From assembly GCF_004006175.1 (NCBI RefSeq), contig NZ_CP033219.1:4154001-4218000 (forward strand): DNA of 64,000 nucleotides, read 5' to 3'. The stretch comes from Parasedimentitalea marina. Lineage in GTDB: Bacteria; Pseudomonadota; Alphaproteobacteria; Rhodobacterales; Rhodobacteraceae. The translations under genes were made by a program, and so were the position numbers. Below are positions 53,131 to 62,439 of the stretch, piece after piece. The notes beneath the pieces are model-generated. The model saw only the letters and a list, made by a program, of their open reading frames with translations, did not search any database and was not told where the DNA came from. The stretch's first letter is position 1. Each line of letters begins with the position of its first letter.

Positions 53131-56100
53131 ATGAGCGAACAGCATTGGGCAAATGTCCTGAAAGCATCCTGGGGCATCACCGCCACATTGGCGCGGCTTG
53201 ATGGTGAATATGATCTCAACTTTCTGGCGCAGGGCGACGATGGGCAAGGCTACATTCTAAAAGCCATGCGTCCCGGCTGCGAGACCTGGCTGGTTGATAT
53301 GCAGATCAAAGCGCTGGATCATTTGGCCGCCCATGCGCCCGGCCTGCCCTGCCCACGTGTCATTCACGCGCTTGATGGTTCCACAATGCAGGAACTGGCG
53401 GATGACAATGGCAATCTGCGTCTGGTTTGGCTGCAGAACAGATTGCCAGGGCAATGTTTTGCCAAAGTCATGCCTAAACCGCAGGACCTGATCCGGCATT
53501 TGGGTCAGGTGCTTGGAGGAACAGACAGGGCCCTGCAAGACTTTCAGCACAAGGGGTTGGCACGCGATTTCAAGTGGGACTTGGTACGAGCCAGTTGGAT
53601 TGCCCCAGAGTTGGAGTGCATCACTGATTCTGCTCGCCGGACCCTGTTGGCCAAGATTGCCCAAGACTTTGCCAAAATCGAATCTGTACTGGCTGATTTG
53701 CCAAGACAGGCGATCCACAATGACGCCAATGACTATAATATTCTGGTCAGTGGCACATTAAGCGAACCGCGTCGGGTGTCTGGCCTGATTGACCTTGGCG
53801 ACATGTGCAGCGCGCCCAGGATCTGTGACTTGGCCATTGCGGCGGCCTATGTCGTGCTGGACCATCCCACCCCGGAGGTCGCGCTGGCGGCATTGGTGGC
53901 AGGGTATCAAGCCGCCAATCCCCTGTCCGTTGCCGAGATTGATTTGCTGTGGCCACTGCTGCGGGCGCGACTGGCTGTCAGCATTGTTAACTCGACACTT
54001 GAGGCCGCAAATACCCCTGATGATCCCTATGTGGTGATCTCGCAGGCACCGGCCTGGCGGTTTCTTGAAACTCAATCTATCCACGCTGGCCTGCTAACCG
54101 CCCGTTTAAAAGCCGCATGCGACCTGCCGGTTGTTGATGGCGCAGACCGAGTGATGGCCTATTTGGATTCCCAGCGCGGCAATTTTGCACCGCTGATGGG
54201 GGTCGGCCTGAATGATGCTCCGATGGGGTCTTTGTCGGTTGAAAATTCCACCTGGCCACAAGATCCGTTCCATATGCCACTGTCCGAAGCCGCCCGCGTG
54301 GGCGAGGAATTTGGTGAGGGCCTGTGGCTTGGTTATTACCACGAACCACGGCTGATCTACGCCGAACCCGCCTTTCGCAACGGCCCGTACAAGGCCAGCG
54401 ACCGGCGTACCGTGCATCTGGCGGTGGATGGGTTCGCGCCTGCGGACACTCCGCTTTTTGCGCCACTGCAGGGCGAAGTGTTTGTGGTCGAGAACCGCGA
54501 CAACCATCTGGACTATGGCGGCGTCATCATTCTGCGTCATGAAACCCCCGAAGGCGATGGATTCTATACCCTCTATGGCCATTTGAACCCCGAGTGCTGC
54601 GACCGGTTGCAGCCCGGCGATGTGATCGAAAAAGGGGCCGAGTTCTGCCGTCTTGGCAACGCCGGCCAGAACGGCGGTTGGGCGCCGCACGTGCATTTCC
54701 AACTGGCCTTGACGACCGAAGGGATAGAGGCCGACTGGCCCGGCGTTGGTGACCCGGATGAGATGTATTTGTGGCGCGCGATCTGTCCGAACCCTGCCGC
54801 CCTGCTCAACCTTTCCGATGAAAAAATTCTTTATCAACCCACGGATAAGGCTGACGTTTTAGCAGGTCGCAAGGCGCATTTTGGTGGAAATCTAACATTG
54901 ACCTATAGTGATCCTGTGATGCTGGTGCGCGGCTGGAAACATCACTTGTTTGATGAGTGGGGACGCCCCTTTCTGGACGCCTACAACAACGTGCCCCACG
55001 TCGGACACGCCCATCCCCGCATTCAGGCGGTCGCGGCGGATCAGTTAAAGCGGATGAATTCAAACACCCGCTATCTGCATCCCGCACAAACCGCATTTGC
55101 AGACAAGATCTTGTCCAAACTACCCGACCCCTTCGAGGTCTGCTTCTTTGTCAATTCCGGCACCGAGGCAAACGAGTTGGCGCTACGGCTGGCCCGGGCG
55201 CACACCGGGGCCAAGGGCATGGTGACGCCTGATCACGGGTACCATGGCAATACCACCGGGGTTATTGATATCTCAGCCTATAAATTCAACGCAACTGGCG
55301 GCACTGGTCAGGTGGATTGGGTGGAACTGGTCGAGGTGGCCGACGACTATCGCGGGTCCGTCAAACGTGATGACCCGAACCGGGCGCAAAAGTTTGCGGA
55401 TCTGGTCGACCCAGCCATCGCAGCCCTGCAAGAGCGGGGACATGGTGTGGCTGGTTTCATCGCCGAAACGTTCCCTTCAGTTGGGGGTCAAATCATACCG
55501 CCCCAGGGTTATCTGGCTTCGGTCTACAAAAAGATCCGCGCCGCTGGTGGCGTTTGCATTGCCGACGAAGTGCAGACCGGGTTGGGACGACTAGGGGACT
55601 ACTACTTTGGGTTTGAGCACCAAGGTGCAGTGCCCGACATCGTTGTTCTGGGAAAACCCATCGGCAATGGTCACCCGTTGGGTGTTCTTGTCACAACCAA
55701 GGAAATAGCCGACAGCTTTGCCCAGGGCCCCGAGTTCTTTTCGACCTTTGGCGGCTCGACCCTATCCTGCCGTATTGGCAAAGAGGTGCTGGATATCGTC
55801 GATGACGAAGGATTGCAGGAGAATGCCCGGAGTATGGGGGCGAAACTGATCGCAGGATTAACAGCACTCGAAACGAAATATGCCTGCGTTGGAGATGTAC
55901 GCGGCATGGGATTGTTTTTAGGGCTGGAGTTGATCAACCCAGATGGATCAGAAGCCGGTAACATATGTAGCTATGTCCAAAACCGGATGCGCGATCATCG
56001 CATTCTTATCGGCAGTGAAGGTCCCAAGAACAACATCCTGAAAATCCGTCCTCCATTGACCATCGACAGCGAAGATGTCGACATGATCCTGTCGGCATTG

Positions 56101-56133
56101 GACAGTATTCTGACTGAAGTGGAACACATCTAA
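53131..56133 (+). CDS. Three-domain fusion: APH-type kinase, M23 metallopeptidase, class III PLP aminotransferase/phospho-lyase
   Basis: 1000 aa in one frame. Residues about 1-320: aminoglycoside-phosphotransferase-like kinase with catalytic loop H196-N-D-A-N-D-Y-N and DLGD at 221-224. Residues about 380-560: LytM/M23 domain with HLAVD (H429, D433) and HVH (H520, H522), so the zinc ligands are present. Residues about 575-1000: class III aminotransferase with HHLFDEWGRPFLDAYNNVPH and Schiff-base K842 in LGKPIGNGHPL. There is no signal peptide, so it is probably cytoplasmic. Human hydroxylysine kinase and its phospho-lyase partner belong to the two outer families. The kinase may phosphorylate an amino alcohol that the lyase then eliminates. 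Confidence 0.9.
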   Translation: MSEQHWANVLKASWGITATLARLDGEYDLNFLAQGDDGQGYILKAMRPGCETWLVDMQIKALDHLAAHAPGLPCPRVIHALDGSTMQELADDNGNLRLVWLQNRLPGQCFAKVMPKPQDLIRHLGQVLGGTDRALQDFQHKGLARDFKWDLVRASWIAPELECITDSARRTLLAKIAQDFAKIESVLADLPRQAIHNDANDYNILVSGTLSEPRRVSGLIDLGDMCSAPRICDLAIAAAYVVLDHPTPEVALAALVAGYQAANPLSVAEIDLLWPLLRARLAVSIVNSTLEAANTPDDPYVVISQAPAWRFLETQSIHAGLLTARLKAACDLPVVDGADRVMAYLDSQRGNFAPLMGVGLNDAPMGSLSVENSTWPQDPFHMPLSEAARVGEEFGEGLWLGYYHEPRLIYAEPAFRNGPYKASDRRTVHLAVDGFAPADTPLFAPLQGEVFVVENRDNHLDYGGVIILRHETPEGDGFYTLYGHLNPECCDRLQPGDVIEKGAEFCRLGNAGQNGGWAPHVHFQLALTTEGIEADWPGVGDPDEMYLWRAICPNPAALLNLSDEKILYQPTDKADVLAGRKAHFGGNLTLTYSDPVMLVRGWKHHLFDEWGRPFLDAYNNVPHVGHAHPRIQAVAADQLKRMNSNTRYLHPAQTAFADKILSKLPDPFEVCFFVNSGTEANELALRLARAHTGAKGMVTPDHGYHGNTTGVIDISAYKFNATGGTGQVDWVELVEVADDYRGSVKRDDPNRAQKFADLVDPAIAALQERGHGVAGFIAETFPSVGGQIIPPQGYLASVYKKIRAAGGVCIADEVQTGLGRLGDYYFGFEHQGAVPDIVVLGKPIGNGHPLGVLVTTKEIADSFAQGPEFFSTFGGSTLSCRIGKEVLDIVDDEGLQENARSMGAKLIAGLTALETKYACVGDVRGMGLFLGLELINPDGSEAGNICSYVQNRMRDHRILIGSEGPKNNILKIRPPLTIDSEDVDMILSALDSILTEVEHI

Positions 56134-56196
56134 GGAATTTGCGCTGCTCAAAAAATTCGGAGAATTCCGCTGCCAGCAGCAGTGCTAATCAAAATA

Positions 56197-56228
56197 AAAA
56201 AGGGCGGTGGAGAACCACCGCCCTTTTT
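56197..56228. terminator. Strong bidirectional intrinsic terminator
   Basis: GGGCGGTGG, loop AGAA, CCACCGCCC, with A-tract before and T-tract after, so it works on both strands. It closes the fusion gene (plus) and the 60-aa gene (minus). Confidence 0.9.
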
Positions 56229-56246
56229 CGAAACTGTGTCGTAAAT

Positions 56247-56429
56247 TTAGCTAGAAGCGACAGCAGCGCCAACAATTACCAACATCAGCAGTGGCAGCAG
56301 GATGCCGTTAGAAGAGCTACCAGCTTCTTCAACGATAACAACCGGCTCAACAACTGGCTCAGAGTAACCACCAGCAGATGCGGTCGAAGCAGCAGCTGCC
56401 AGAGCAGCGGCAAGAACGAGTTTTTTCAT
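56247..56429 (-). CDS. Small exported protein with C-terminal membrane segment, unknown function
   Basis: 60 aa from the ATG at 56429, which has GGAGG 5 nt upstream; a longer frame from 56456 lacks this. A signal peptide (MKKLVLAAALAAAASTASA) is followed by a short Val/Pro/Glu segment (GGYSEPVVEPVVIVEE) and a hydrophobic end (GILLPLLMLVIVGAAVASS). No Cys for lipidation. Such small proteins are common near hemH in this family; their role is unknown to me. Its own terminator and strong ribosome binding site suggest high expression. Confidence 0.8.
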   Translation of the reverse strand: MKKLVLAAALAAAASTASAGGYSEPVVEPVVIVEEAGSSSNGILLPLLMLVIVGAAVASS

Positions 56430-56568
56430 ATTAACCTCCAAAAAAGGCGCGGCCATTCAACTATGGCCCACGCAGCCAAGACATACCTCGTGGTTTTTTC
56501 TAACCAGTAAAAACCCGAGATTGCAAACGCTTGTTGAATAGATTCAGCCTTGCTGGGCTGACTTGTGG

Positions 56569-57186
56569 TCAAATAAGCAACACTTGAGTACCTAATTTGG
56601 CCATCCCAAAAAGCTGTGCAATATGTTCATTATAAAGACCAATACAGCCATTGGAAGACTTTCGACCAATCTTTCGTGTGTCATGGGTCCCATGGATGCG
56701 ATAATACTTCCAGCTCAGATACAAAGCATGGGTTCCCAGCGGATTGTCCGGGCCCGGGGGAACATAGGCTGGCCACTCTGGGTTGCGCTTGCGCATATTC
56801 GGGGTTGGCGCCCAAGATGGGCCTTCAACTTTACGTATTACTTGCGTACGGCCCCGGCGCGTCAAATCATCGGATAGCGGCACCGATGATGGAAACAATT
56901 TGTAGGTTGTTTCGTCCGCAGACCAATAATGCAACGCACGGCTGTCGATATCGACCAAAATTGCCCCATTCTTCAGATTGTCGAAGTACGGCTGCCACTT
57001 CTTAGCTCGAAATGCTGAAATATTGCGACGTACAGAGGGTTCCGGCTCGGGCGGGGGGCGCAACGGATCATATGCGGGCTCGGCATCTGGTTCCACGGCT
57101 TGGGATAATGCAGGCGTCGCAAGCAACGCAGCTGTGCCGGTTAAGAAAACCCGGCGCGAAGGAAATTGAATTAATTTGGAAGACAT
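56569..57186 (-). CDS. L,D-transpeptidase (YkuD), Tat-type signal
   Basis: 205 aa from the ATG at 57186; frames from 57300 add a non-signal extension and are rejected. The N-terminus has a twin-arginine-type signal (SRRVFLTGTAALLATPALSQ). The YkuD domain shows HALYLSWKYYRIHGTHDTRK and the nucleophile motif SSNGCIGLYNEH, where the usual SHGC(I/V)R is altered to SNGCIG. It would form 3-3 crosslinks in peptidoglycan or attach proteins to it. Divergent from a CAP lipoprotein gene by 166 bp. Confidence 0.88.
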   Translation of the reverse strand: MSSKLIQFPSRRVFLTGTAALLATPALSQAVEPDAEPAYDPLRPPPEPEPSVRRNISAFRAKKWQPYFDNLKNGAILVDIDSRALHYWSADETTYKLFPSSVPLSDDLTRRGRTQVIRKVEGPSWAPTPNMRKRNPEWPAYVPPGPDNPLGTHALYLSWKYYRIHGTHDTRKIGRKSSNGCIGLYNEHIAQLFGMAKLGTQVLLI

Positions 57187-57352
57187 GATCGTCACTACCC
57201 GCACTATATAGGAACTGTTGCCGCATATTATGGCGTGAATGCCGCAGTCGCAAATCAAACACACGTCACTACCGGCATTTTGATGCCACCACATTTGCAC
57301 CTATGCCACAGTAAGGCTAAGTGCTGTACCTAGATATTAAACAAGGTGCAAA

Positions 57353-57850
57353 ATGAAGCGTGTTTTATTGATTATTGCGGCAGGCGTTTTGACGCTGATC
57401 ACAGCCTGCACCCCAGCGCCAAACGGTGGCTCAAATGGCGGTGGCAACGTTTACCGCATCCGTAACGCCGAAAAAGTACAGTTTCGTATGCTTGATTCGG
57501 TGAATGCGCTGAGACAGGCCACGGGGTCTTCTAAGGTACAATTGAGCGCCCAGCTCAACGCCGCAGCTGCCACTCACTCGCGAGATATGGCAGTGCAGAA
57601 CCGCCCCTGGCACTTTGGTTCGGATGGGTCGTCACCACTGGATCGCGTAGCCCGCGCAGGATATACAGGCTCTCTGATGGGCGAAGCTATATCTGAAACT
57701 TACGAAGGCGAAGTGGAAACGCTGTCGGCCTGGATGGAAGATACCAATACCCGTGCTGTGATCATGGACCCCAAAGCGGTCAACATGGGGTTTTCATGGT
57801 TTCAGGAGCAGAACGGCAAGATCTGGTGGACCTTGGTGATGGGCGGCTAA
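57353..57850 (+). CDS. CAP/SCP-domain lipoprotein
   Basis: 165 aa with a lipoprotein signal (VLTLITAC, Cys near residue 19), a short Gly/Asn-rich linker and a CAP domain (..MLDSVNALRQATGS.., AAATHSRDMAVQNRPWHFGS, LMGEAISETYEG). The first His and Glu of the CAP tetrad are present, but the later HR motif reads NTRAVIMDP, so the second His is missing. CAP proteins are extracellular and mostly of unknown function. It sits between two L,D-transpeptidase genes, suggesting a cell-wall role. Confidence 0.82.
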   Translation: MKRVLLIIAAGVLTLITACTPAPNGGSNGGGNVYRIRNAEKVQFRMLDSVNALRQATGSSKVQLSAQLNAAAATHSRDMAVQNRPWHFGSDGSSPLDRVARAGYTGSLMGEAISETYEGEVETLSAWMEDTNTRAVIMDPKAVNMGFSWFQEQNGKIWWTLVMGG

Positions 57851-57908
57851 ACGCCCAAGGAGGGCCGATATCAAAGGCGGTACGCTACCGCCGGTGTCAT
57901 TTACAAGT

Positions 57909-58427
57909 TTACAGACGCAGGCTGATCACGGTGCCGTCTTTCACCATGGCAAAGATCTCTTCGATCTCATCGTTGTCGACAGCAATACATCCAGCGGTCC
58001 AGTCATCCACCCGAGCTGCCCGTTTACGCGCCTTAGAGTCGTTGGGCTGGCCATGAATAAAGATTTCTCCTCCAGGCCGTTTACCGATGGCGTTGGCCTC
58101 AGCAACGTCCTGAGAGTTCGGATATGAAATTCCGATCGACAGGTGGTATGAACTGTTGGGGTTGCGGCGATTGATGACATAAGTGCCCTCGGGCGTTTTT
58201 CCGTCGCCTTCAACCATTTTTGCACCGACTGGGGCAAAGCCCAGATCAACTTTGTATTCTCGCAGAATCTCGTCATTGTGCAGCAAATACAATTTCCGAG
58301 CGCCCTTATTGATGACCACCGCGGTGACCTCAGGGCCCTCATAACTTTGAAATCTGCTGGATGCGCCACTGCAACCTGCCGAAGCCAAGGTCGCTACTGC
58401 CCCCAATCCGAATGCTCGTCTATCCAT
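57909..58427 (-). CDS. L,D-transpeptidase (YkuD), lipoprotein form
   Basis: 172 aa. It opens MDRRAFGLGAVATLASAGC, a possible Tat-type lipoprotein signal with Cys near residue 19. The YkuD domain has the His of FIHGQPND and the nucleophile Cys in DDWTAGCIAVDNDEIEEI. It resembles the short DpaA/YafK-type or ErfK-type enzymes that crosslink peptidoglycan or release bound lipoprotein. Its subfamily differs from the neighbour at 56569 (TAGCIA against SNGCIG). Confidence 0.9.
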   Translation of the reverse strand: MDRRAFGLGAVATLASAGCSGASSRFQSYEGPEVTAVVINKGARKLYLLHNDEILREYKVDLGFAPVGAKMVEGDGKTPEGTYVINRRNPNSSYHLSIGISYPNSQDVAEANAIGKRPGGEIFIHGQPNDSKARKRAARVDDWTAGCIAVDNDEIEEIFAMVKDGTVISLRL

Positions 58428-58491
58428 ACTACTCTTATCTCGTTTTTAACTATTTATGACAAATTATTCCTAAACACTTCGTTAATCCAAA

Positions 58492-59283
58492 TCACTTCTT
58501 TGAAATTTCCTTAACGTGCTGCGGCAACCGCTGCTCAATTGCATCAAGTCGCGTGAGAACCAGATCACGATATGCATCGGTACGCTCGGTGTCTTCAACA
58601 CTATGTGCATCCTGCATTGAGTTCACGATAAGACCCACCAACAGGTTCACCACGGCAAATGTGGTGACCATGATAAAGGGCACAAAGAATACCCATGCAT
58701 AGGGGTAGACCTCCATCACGGGGCGCACGATTCCCATGGACCAGCTTTCCAGGGTCATGATCTGGAACAAGGAATAGGCGCTACCACCCAGAGTGCCGAA
58801 CCATTGCGGGAAAGCACCACCGAACAGTTTTGTGGCAATCACCGAGCCGATGTAAAAAATAATCGCCATCAGCAAGAATACCGAGCCCATGCCGGGCAGT
58901 GCAGTGATGAACCCTTCGACCACCCGACGCAGGCTGGGGGCCACGGAAATGACACGCAGAACCCGCAGGATGCGCAAGGCTCGCAGCACTGATAGCCCCT
59001 GTGCACCCGGAACCAGTGCAATGCCGACGATCAGGAAATCAAACACATTCCATCCGTTAAGGAAGAACCGGTGTCTGGACACGATCAGTTTGGCCAGGAT
59101 TTCTAATACGAAAATCGCCAGACAGACCTCGTCAATCAACTCAATCACCACGCCAGCCTGCGCCATAACGGACGGAGCGGTCTCTAGCCCCAGTATCACC
59201 GCGTTGACGACAATGACAGCTGTTATGAAATTGCCAAAACGGGAGCTGCTCAAAATGGCAGCCAAACGTTGAATTGGGGTCAT
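58492..59283 (-). CDS. Voltage-gated sodium channel of the NavBac type
   Basis: 263 aa from the ATG at 59283; a longer frame would overlap the methyltransferase gene. Six membrane segments: S4 has Arg at every third place (LRALRILRVLRVISVAPSLR), and the pore has the filter TLESWSM, as in NavBac channels described from Roseobacter. The C-terminal tail is amphipathic (tetramerisation helix, ..LTRLDAIEQRLPQHVKEI). It forms a homotetrameric sodium channel in the inner membrane, probably linked to motility or pH/sodium balance in seawater. Confidence 0.92.
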   Translation of the reverse strand: MTPIQRLAAILSSSRFGNFITAVIVVNAVILGLETAPSVMAQAGVVIELIDEVCLAIFVLEILAKLIVSRHRFFLNGWNVFDFLIVGIALVPGAQGLSVLRALRILRVLRVISVAPSLRRVVEGFITALPGMGSVFLLMAIIFYIGSVIATKLFGGAFPQWFGTLGGSAYSLFQIMTLESWSMGIVRPVMEVYPYAWVFFVPFIMVTTFAVVNLLVGLIVNSMQDAHSVEDTERTDAYRDLVLTRLDAIEQRLPQHVKEISKK

Positions 59284-59305
59284 GATAGATAATCCGGGCT
59301 TAGGC

Positions 59306-60553
59306 TCAATCGGCAAGGGTGAAAGACGCAACCAGTTCGGTATGGGCTGACCAGCGGAACTGGTCAACAACCTGGACCCAATTCAGATCGTATCCAGCAT
59401 CGACCAAAGTTCTGGCATCACGGGCAAAACTGACCGGGTTACAGGATACATAGGCGATGGTTTTGGTGCGGGCCTTGACCAGTTCAGCCACTTGGGATTC
59501 AGCACCAGCACGCGGAGGGTCAATCACTGCGGCCTCGTAAAACGCACCAAAAGGGTTCAATTCATCCGGCATCATTGGGCGGCGAAACAGGTCACGGGCG
59601 ACAGCTTTGACCACTTTCAGACCCTTGGCCTGACGCCAGCCAGCTTCCAGCGCCTTGACCATCTCGGGATCACCTTCAACGGCCAGCATCTCGGCGTCTT
59701 TGGCCAGTGGCAGCGTAAACGTGCCGCAGCCGGCAAACAGATCGGCAATTCGCTTTGATCCCTGGACGATTTCCTGCACCGCAGCCAATAGAGCTGCCTC
59801 GCCATCTCGTGTGGCCTGCAAGAAACTCCCCGGAGGCGGGCAGACCTTGGCAGGGCCAAAAGTCTGTGTGGGTGGTTGGGTCATTGCGATCTGTTCGTCG
59901 TCCCAGGTCAGGCGAGTGATGCCCAGCTTTTCCACCGACTGTGCCAGCGACATCCGCAACGGCCCGTCCAGTGGTTTGCCATTTTTCACCAACACATCCA
60001 GACCAATATCCGACAGCGTCACAGTCACTGCCAGCGGCGCTTTGCGGCTGGCGCCGATCTGGGCCAGATCTTCAGCCATCGGAATTGCGGCCATTAGGTC
60101 AGGATCAAGAAGACGACAATCCGGAATCTCAGTGATGACCCCCGAAGCACGACCATGAAACCCGGCCATCGCGCCCTTTTTGGTGCGTCGAACGGACAAT
60201 GTCGCGCGACGACGCGATTGTGGCGGCGAAGTATGGACAGGGCGAAACGTGGTTTCCAACCCCTGCGCACTAAGAGCATTGCGAACGATGCCCTGCTTCC
60301 ACTCACCAACAAAACCGTCGTCGGCGTGCTGCAACTGGCAACCACCACAGGATTTGTAGTGGCGACACGGCGCCTGCACCCGGTGCTCCGAGGGTGTTTC
60401 GATGCGAATGTCACCCAAAGCGCTGCCGTCGACGATTCCTGTCACAACTTCACCCGGCAGAGTGCGAGGAGCAAACAGGGGACCTTCGGCGACTCCGTCG
60501 CCTTGGTGGCCGAGACGCGTGATGGTGGCGGTGGTTCTAACTGATGTGTTCAT
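59306..60553 (-). CDS. RNA (uracil-C5)-methyltransferase, RlmD/TrmA family
   Basis: 415 aa from the ATG at 60553. TRAM-like N-terminus (TATITRLGHQGDGVAEG), an iron-sulfur cluster site CRHYKSCGGCQLQH with a further Cys at DCRLLD, SAM loop IADLFAGCGTFTLPLA, and the catalytic VIDPPRAGAESQV..YVSCNPVSFARD with nucleophile Cys and its Glu near the end (HTELVA). It methylates C5 of a uridine in 23S rRNA (RlmD- or RlmC-like) or tRNA; the exact site is not readable. The sodium channel gene follows 22 bp downstream. Confidence 0.92.
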   Translation of the reverse strand: MNTSVRTTATITRLGHQGDGVAEGPLFAPRTLPGEVVTGIVDGSALGDIRIETPSEHRVQAPCRHYKSCGGCQLQHADDGFVGEWKQGIVRNALSAQGLETTFRPVHTSPPQSRRRATLSVRRTKKGAMAGFHGRASGVITEIPDCRLLDPDLMAAIPMAEDLAQIGASRKAPLAVTVTLSDIGLDVLVKNGKPLDGPLRMSLAQSVEKLGITRLTWDDEQIAMTQPPTQTFGPAKVCPPPGSFLQATRDGEAALLAAVQEIVQGSKRIADLFAGCGTFTLPLAKDAEMLAVEGDPEMVKALEAGWRQAKGLKVVKAVARDLFRRPMMPDELNPFGAFYEAAVIDPPRAGAESQVAELVKARTKTIAYVSCNPVSFARDARTLVDAGYDLNWVQVVDQFRWSAHTELVASFTLAD

Positions 60554-60594
60554 GGGCGCCCTGATACAGACAGTCAGCCGCTTTGGCAAAAAAC

Positions 60595-62439
60595 TTATTC
60601 CGCCGCCTTTGTTTCTGTCTCGGTCCGAATGAAACCACCGGATTGCCGGGCCCAGAACTGCGCATAGAGTCCAGCCCGCGCCAATAGCTGATCATGGCTA
60701 CCGATTTCCGCTATACGCCCGTTCTCCATCACGATAATTCGATCCATCTCGCTTAGCGTCGACAAGCGGTGGGCAATGGCCAACACCGTCTTGCCCTGCA
60801 TAACCCGCGACAAAGCGGACTGAATCGCGGCTTCGACCTCTGAATCCAGGGCCGAGGTGGCCTCATCCAGCACCAAGATTGGCGCATCCTTCAGAATCGC
60901 ACGAGCCAAGGCGATGCGTTGGCGCTGCCCGCCCGACAGTTTGACGCCGCGTTCGCCCAGATGCGCATCATAGCCCTGACGACCCTGTCCGTCCTGCAAC
61001 AGAGCGATAAATTCATTGGCCTCGGCTTTGCGGGCGGCTTCGGTCATCTCGGCCTCGGTGGCATCAGGGCGACCGTACAGAATATTGTCGCGTGCTGAGC
61101 GGTTGAACATCGCCGTTTCCTGAGTGACCATACCAATCTGACTGCGAAGCGAGTTCTGAGTGACCCCGGATATATCCTGACCGTCGATCAGAATACGGCC
61201 TTTTTCGCCTTCATAGAGCCGCATAAGCAGCGAAACCAAAGTCGACTTGCCCGCACCCGAGGCCCCGACGATACCCAGTTTTTCGCCCGGTTTGATGGTC
61301 AGGGAAATGCCCTGCACCCCCCCAACATCGCGCCCATAGGCAAAGTCAGCATTGTCAAAGATGATCTCTCCGCGTGGTACAACAAGGTCCACGGCATCGC
61401 TGGCATCTTCAACCCGGTTGCGCACGGTCAGCGTCTTCATGCCGTTTTCGATTTCGCCAATATTGGAATAAATTCCCATCAGGGTGAAACTGACCCAACC
61501 TGTCATCTGTGCAATTCGAATGGACACAGCCCCGGCGGCAACGATATCTCCTTCAGTGGCTTGACCTGACTGCCAAAGCAGCAATGTTGCACCGATCAAT
61601 AACACCGGCAACAATCCGGCCAGTGTCATAAGGGCAAATCGAAAACCCGCCGCAAGATACCCAAAGCTCAGCGCTTTGGAGCGAAATTCAGCCATGGCAT
61701 CCTGAGCGGTTTTTTCCTCGTGGTCCGCATGGGCGAACAATTTTACCGTTTTAATATTTGTGATGGAATCAACCACCTGTCCTGAAACCATTGCTTTCGC
61801 TCCGGCCCGAATACCGGCGCGAACACGTACACGGGGAAGAAACCAGCTGATCACTGCAAAGTATCCGACCAACCATACAGCAAACAGAACTGTAATTCGC
61901 ACATCAATTGCGCCCAGCAGAGCCATCGTGCCAAGCATCGAAGCCAGTGCAAACGCCACGACGTTGATGACTTCAGACGCAACTGATGTCACGGCGCTTG
62001 CTGTCTGCATCTGTTTCTGCGCGATACGACCAGCAAAATCGTCATCAAAAAAGGTTACTGATTGCCCCATAGTCCACCGGTTCAACCGAGACAGAACCAG
62101 CGGGTTCACATTGGGTTGCACGATAATCGAATTCGACACCGCAGACAGGGTAAACAGAATCGGTCGGATGATCAGAAAAAAGCTAATTGCACCCAAAATC
62201 ATCAATACGTTCTGAGAGGTAAAAAACACCAGCGGCCCACTGGACACAGCAGTATCAATAACAAGGCCAAGGATATAAGCTGTACCGGCCTCCATTCCGC
62301 CGGCCAATGCTGAAAAAAGAGCGGCCAAGATCAACATCGGCCAAGCTCCGGACAAACTCCACCTTAAGAACGCCCGCAACGTTTGCGGCGGCGGACCTAC
62401 TGCTGGGCGAAATGCGTCAATCCAATTGCCAATGTTCAT
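60595..62439 (-). CDS. ABC exporter half-transporter (fused permease and ATPase), second of a pair
   Basis: 614 aa from the ATG at 62439, which overlaps the upstream gene's stop (ATGA); the longer frame from 62484 is rejected. N-terminal six-helix membrane domain (to about 330), then ATPase with Walker A GASGAGKST, signature LSGGQRQRIALAR and Walker B ILVLDEATSALDSE, all canonical. Together with the next gene it likely forms a heterodimeric MsbA/multidrug-type exporter of lipid or drug in the inner membrane. Substrate unknown. Confidence 0.93.
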   Translation of the reverse strand: MNIGNWIDAFRPAVGPPPQTLRAFLRWSLSGAWPMLILAALFSALAGGMEAGTAYILGLVIDTAVSSGPLVFFTSQNVLMILGAISFFLIIRPILFTLSAVSNSIIVQPNVNPLVLSRLNRWTMGQSVTFFDDDFAGRIAQKQMQTASAVTSVASEVINVVAFALASMLGTMALLGAIDVRITVLFAVWLVGYFAVISWFLPRVRVRAGIRAGAKAMVSGQVVDSITNIKTVKLFAHADHEEKTAQDAMAEFRSKALSFGYLAAGFRFALMTLAGLLPVLLIGATLLLWQSGQATEGDIVAAGAVSIRIAQMTGWVSFTLMGIYSNIGEIENGMKTLTVRNRVEDASDAVDLVVPRGEIIFDNADFAYGRDVGGVQGISLTIKPGEKLGIVGASGAGKSTLVSLLMRLYEGEKGRILIDGQDISGVTQNSLRSQIGMVTQETAMFNRSARDNILYGRPDATEAEMTEAARKAEANEFIALLQDGQGRQGYDAHLGERGVKLSGGQRQRIALARAILKDAPILVLDEATSALDSEVEAAIQSALSRVMQGKTVLAIAHRLSTLSEMDRIIVMENGRIAEIGSHDQLLARAGLYAQFWARQSGGFIRTETETKAAE

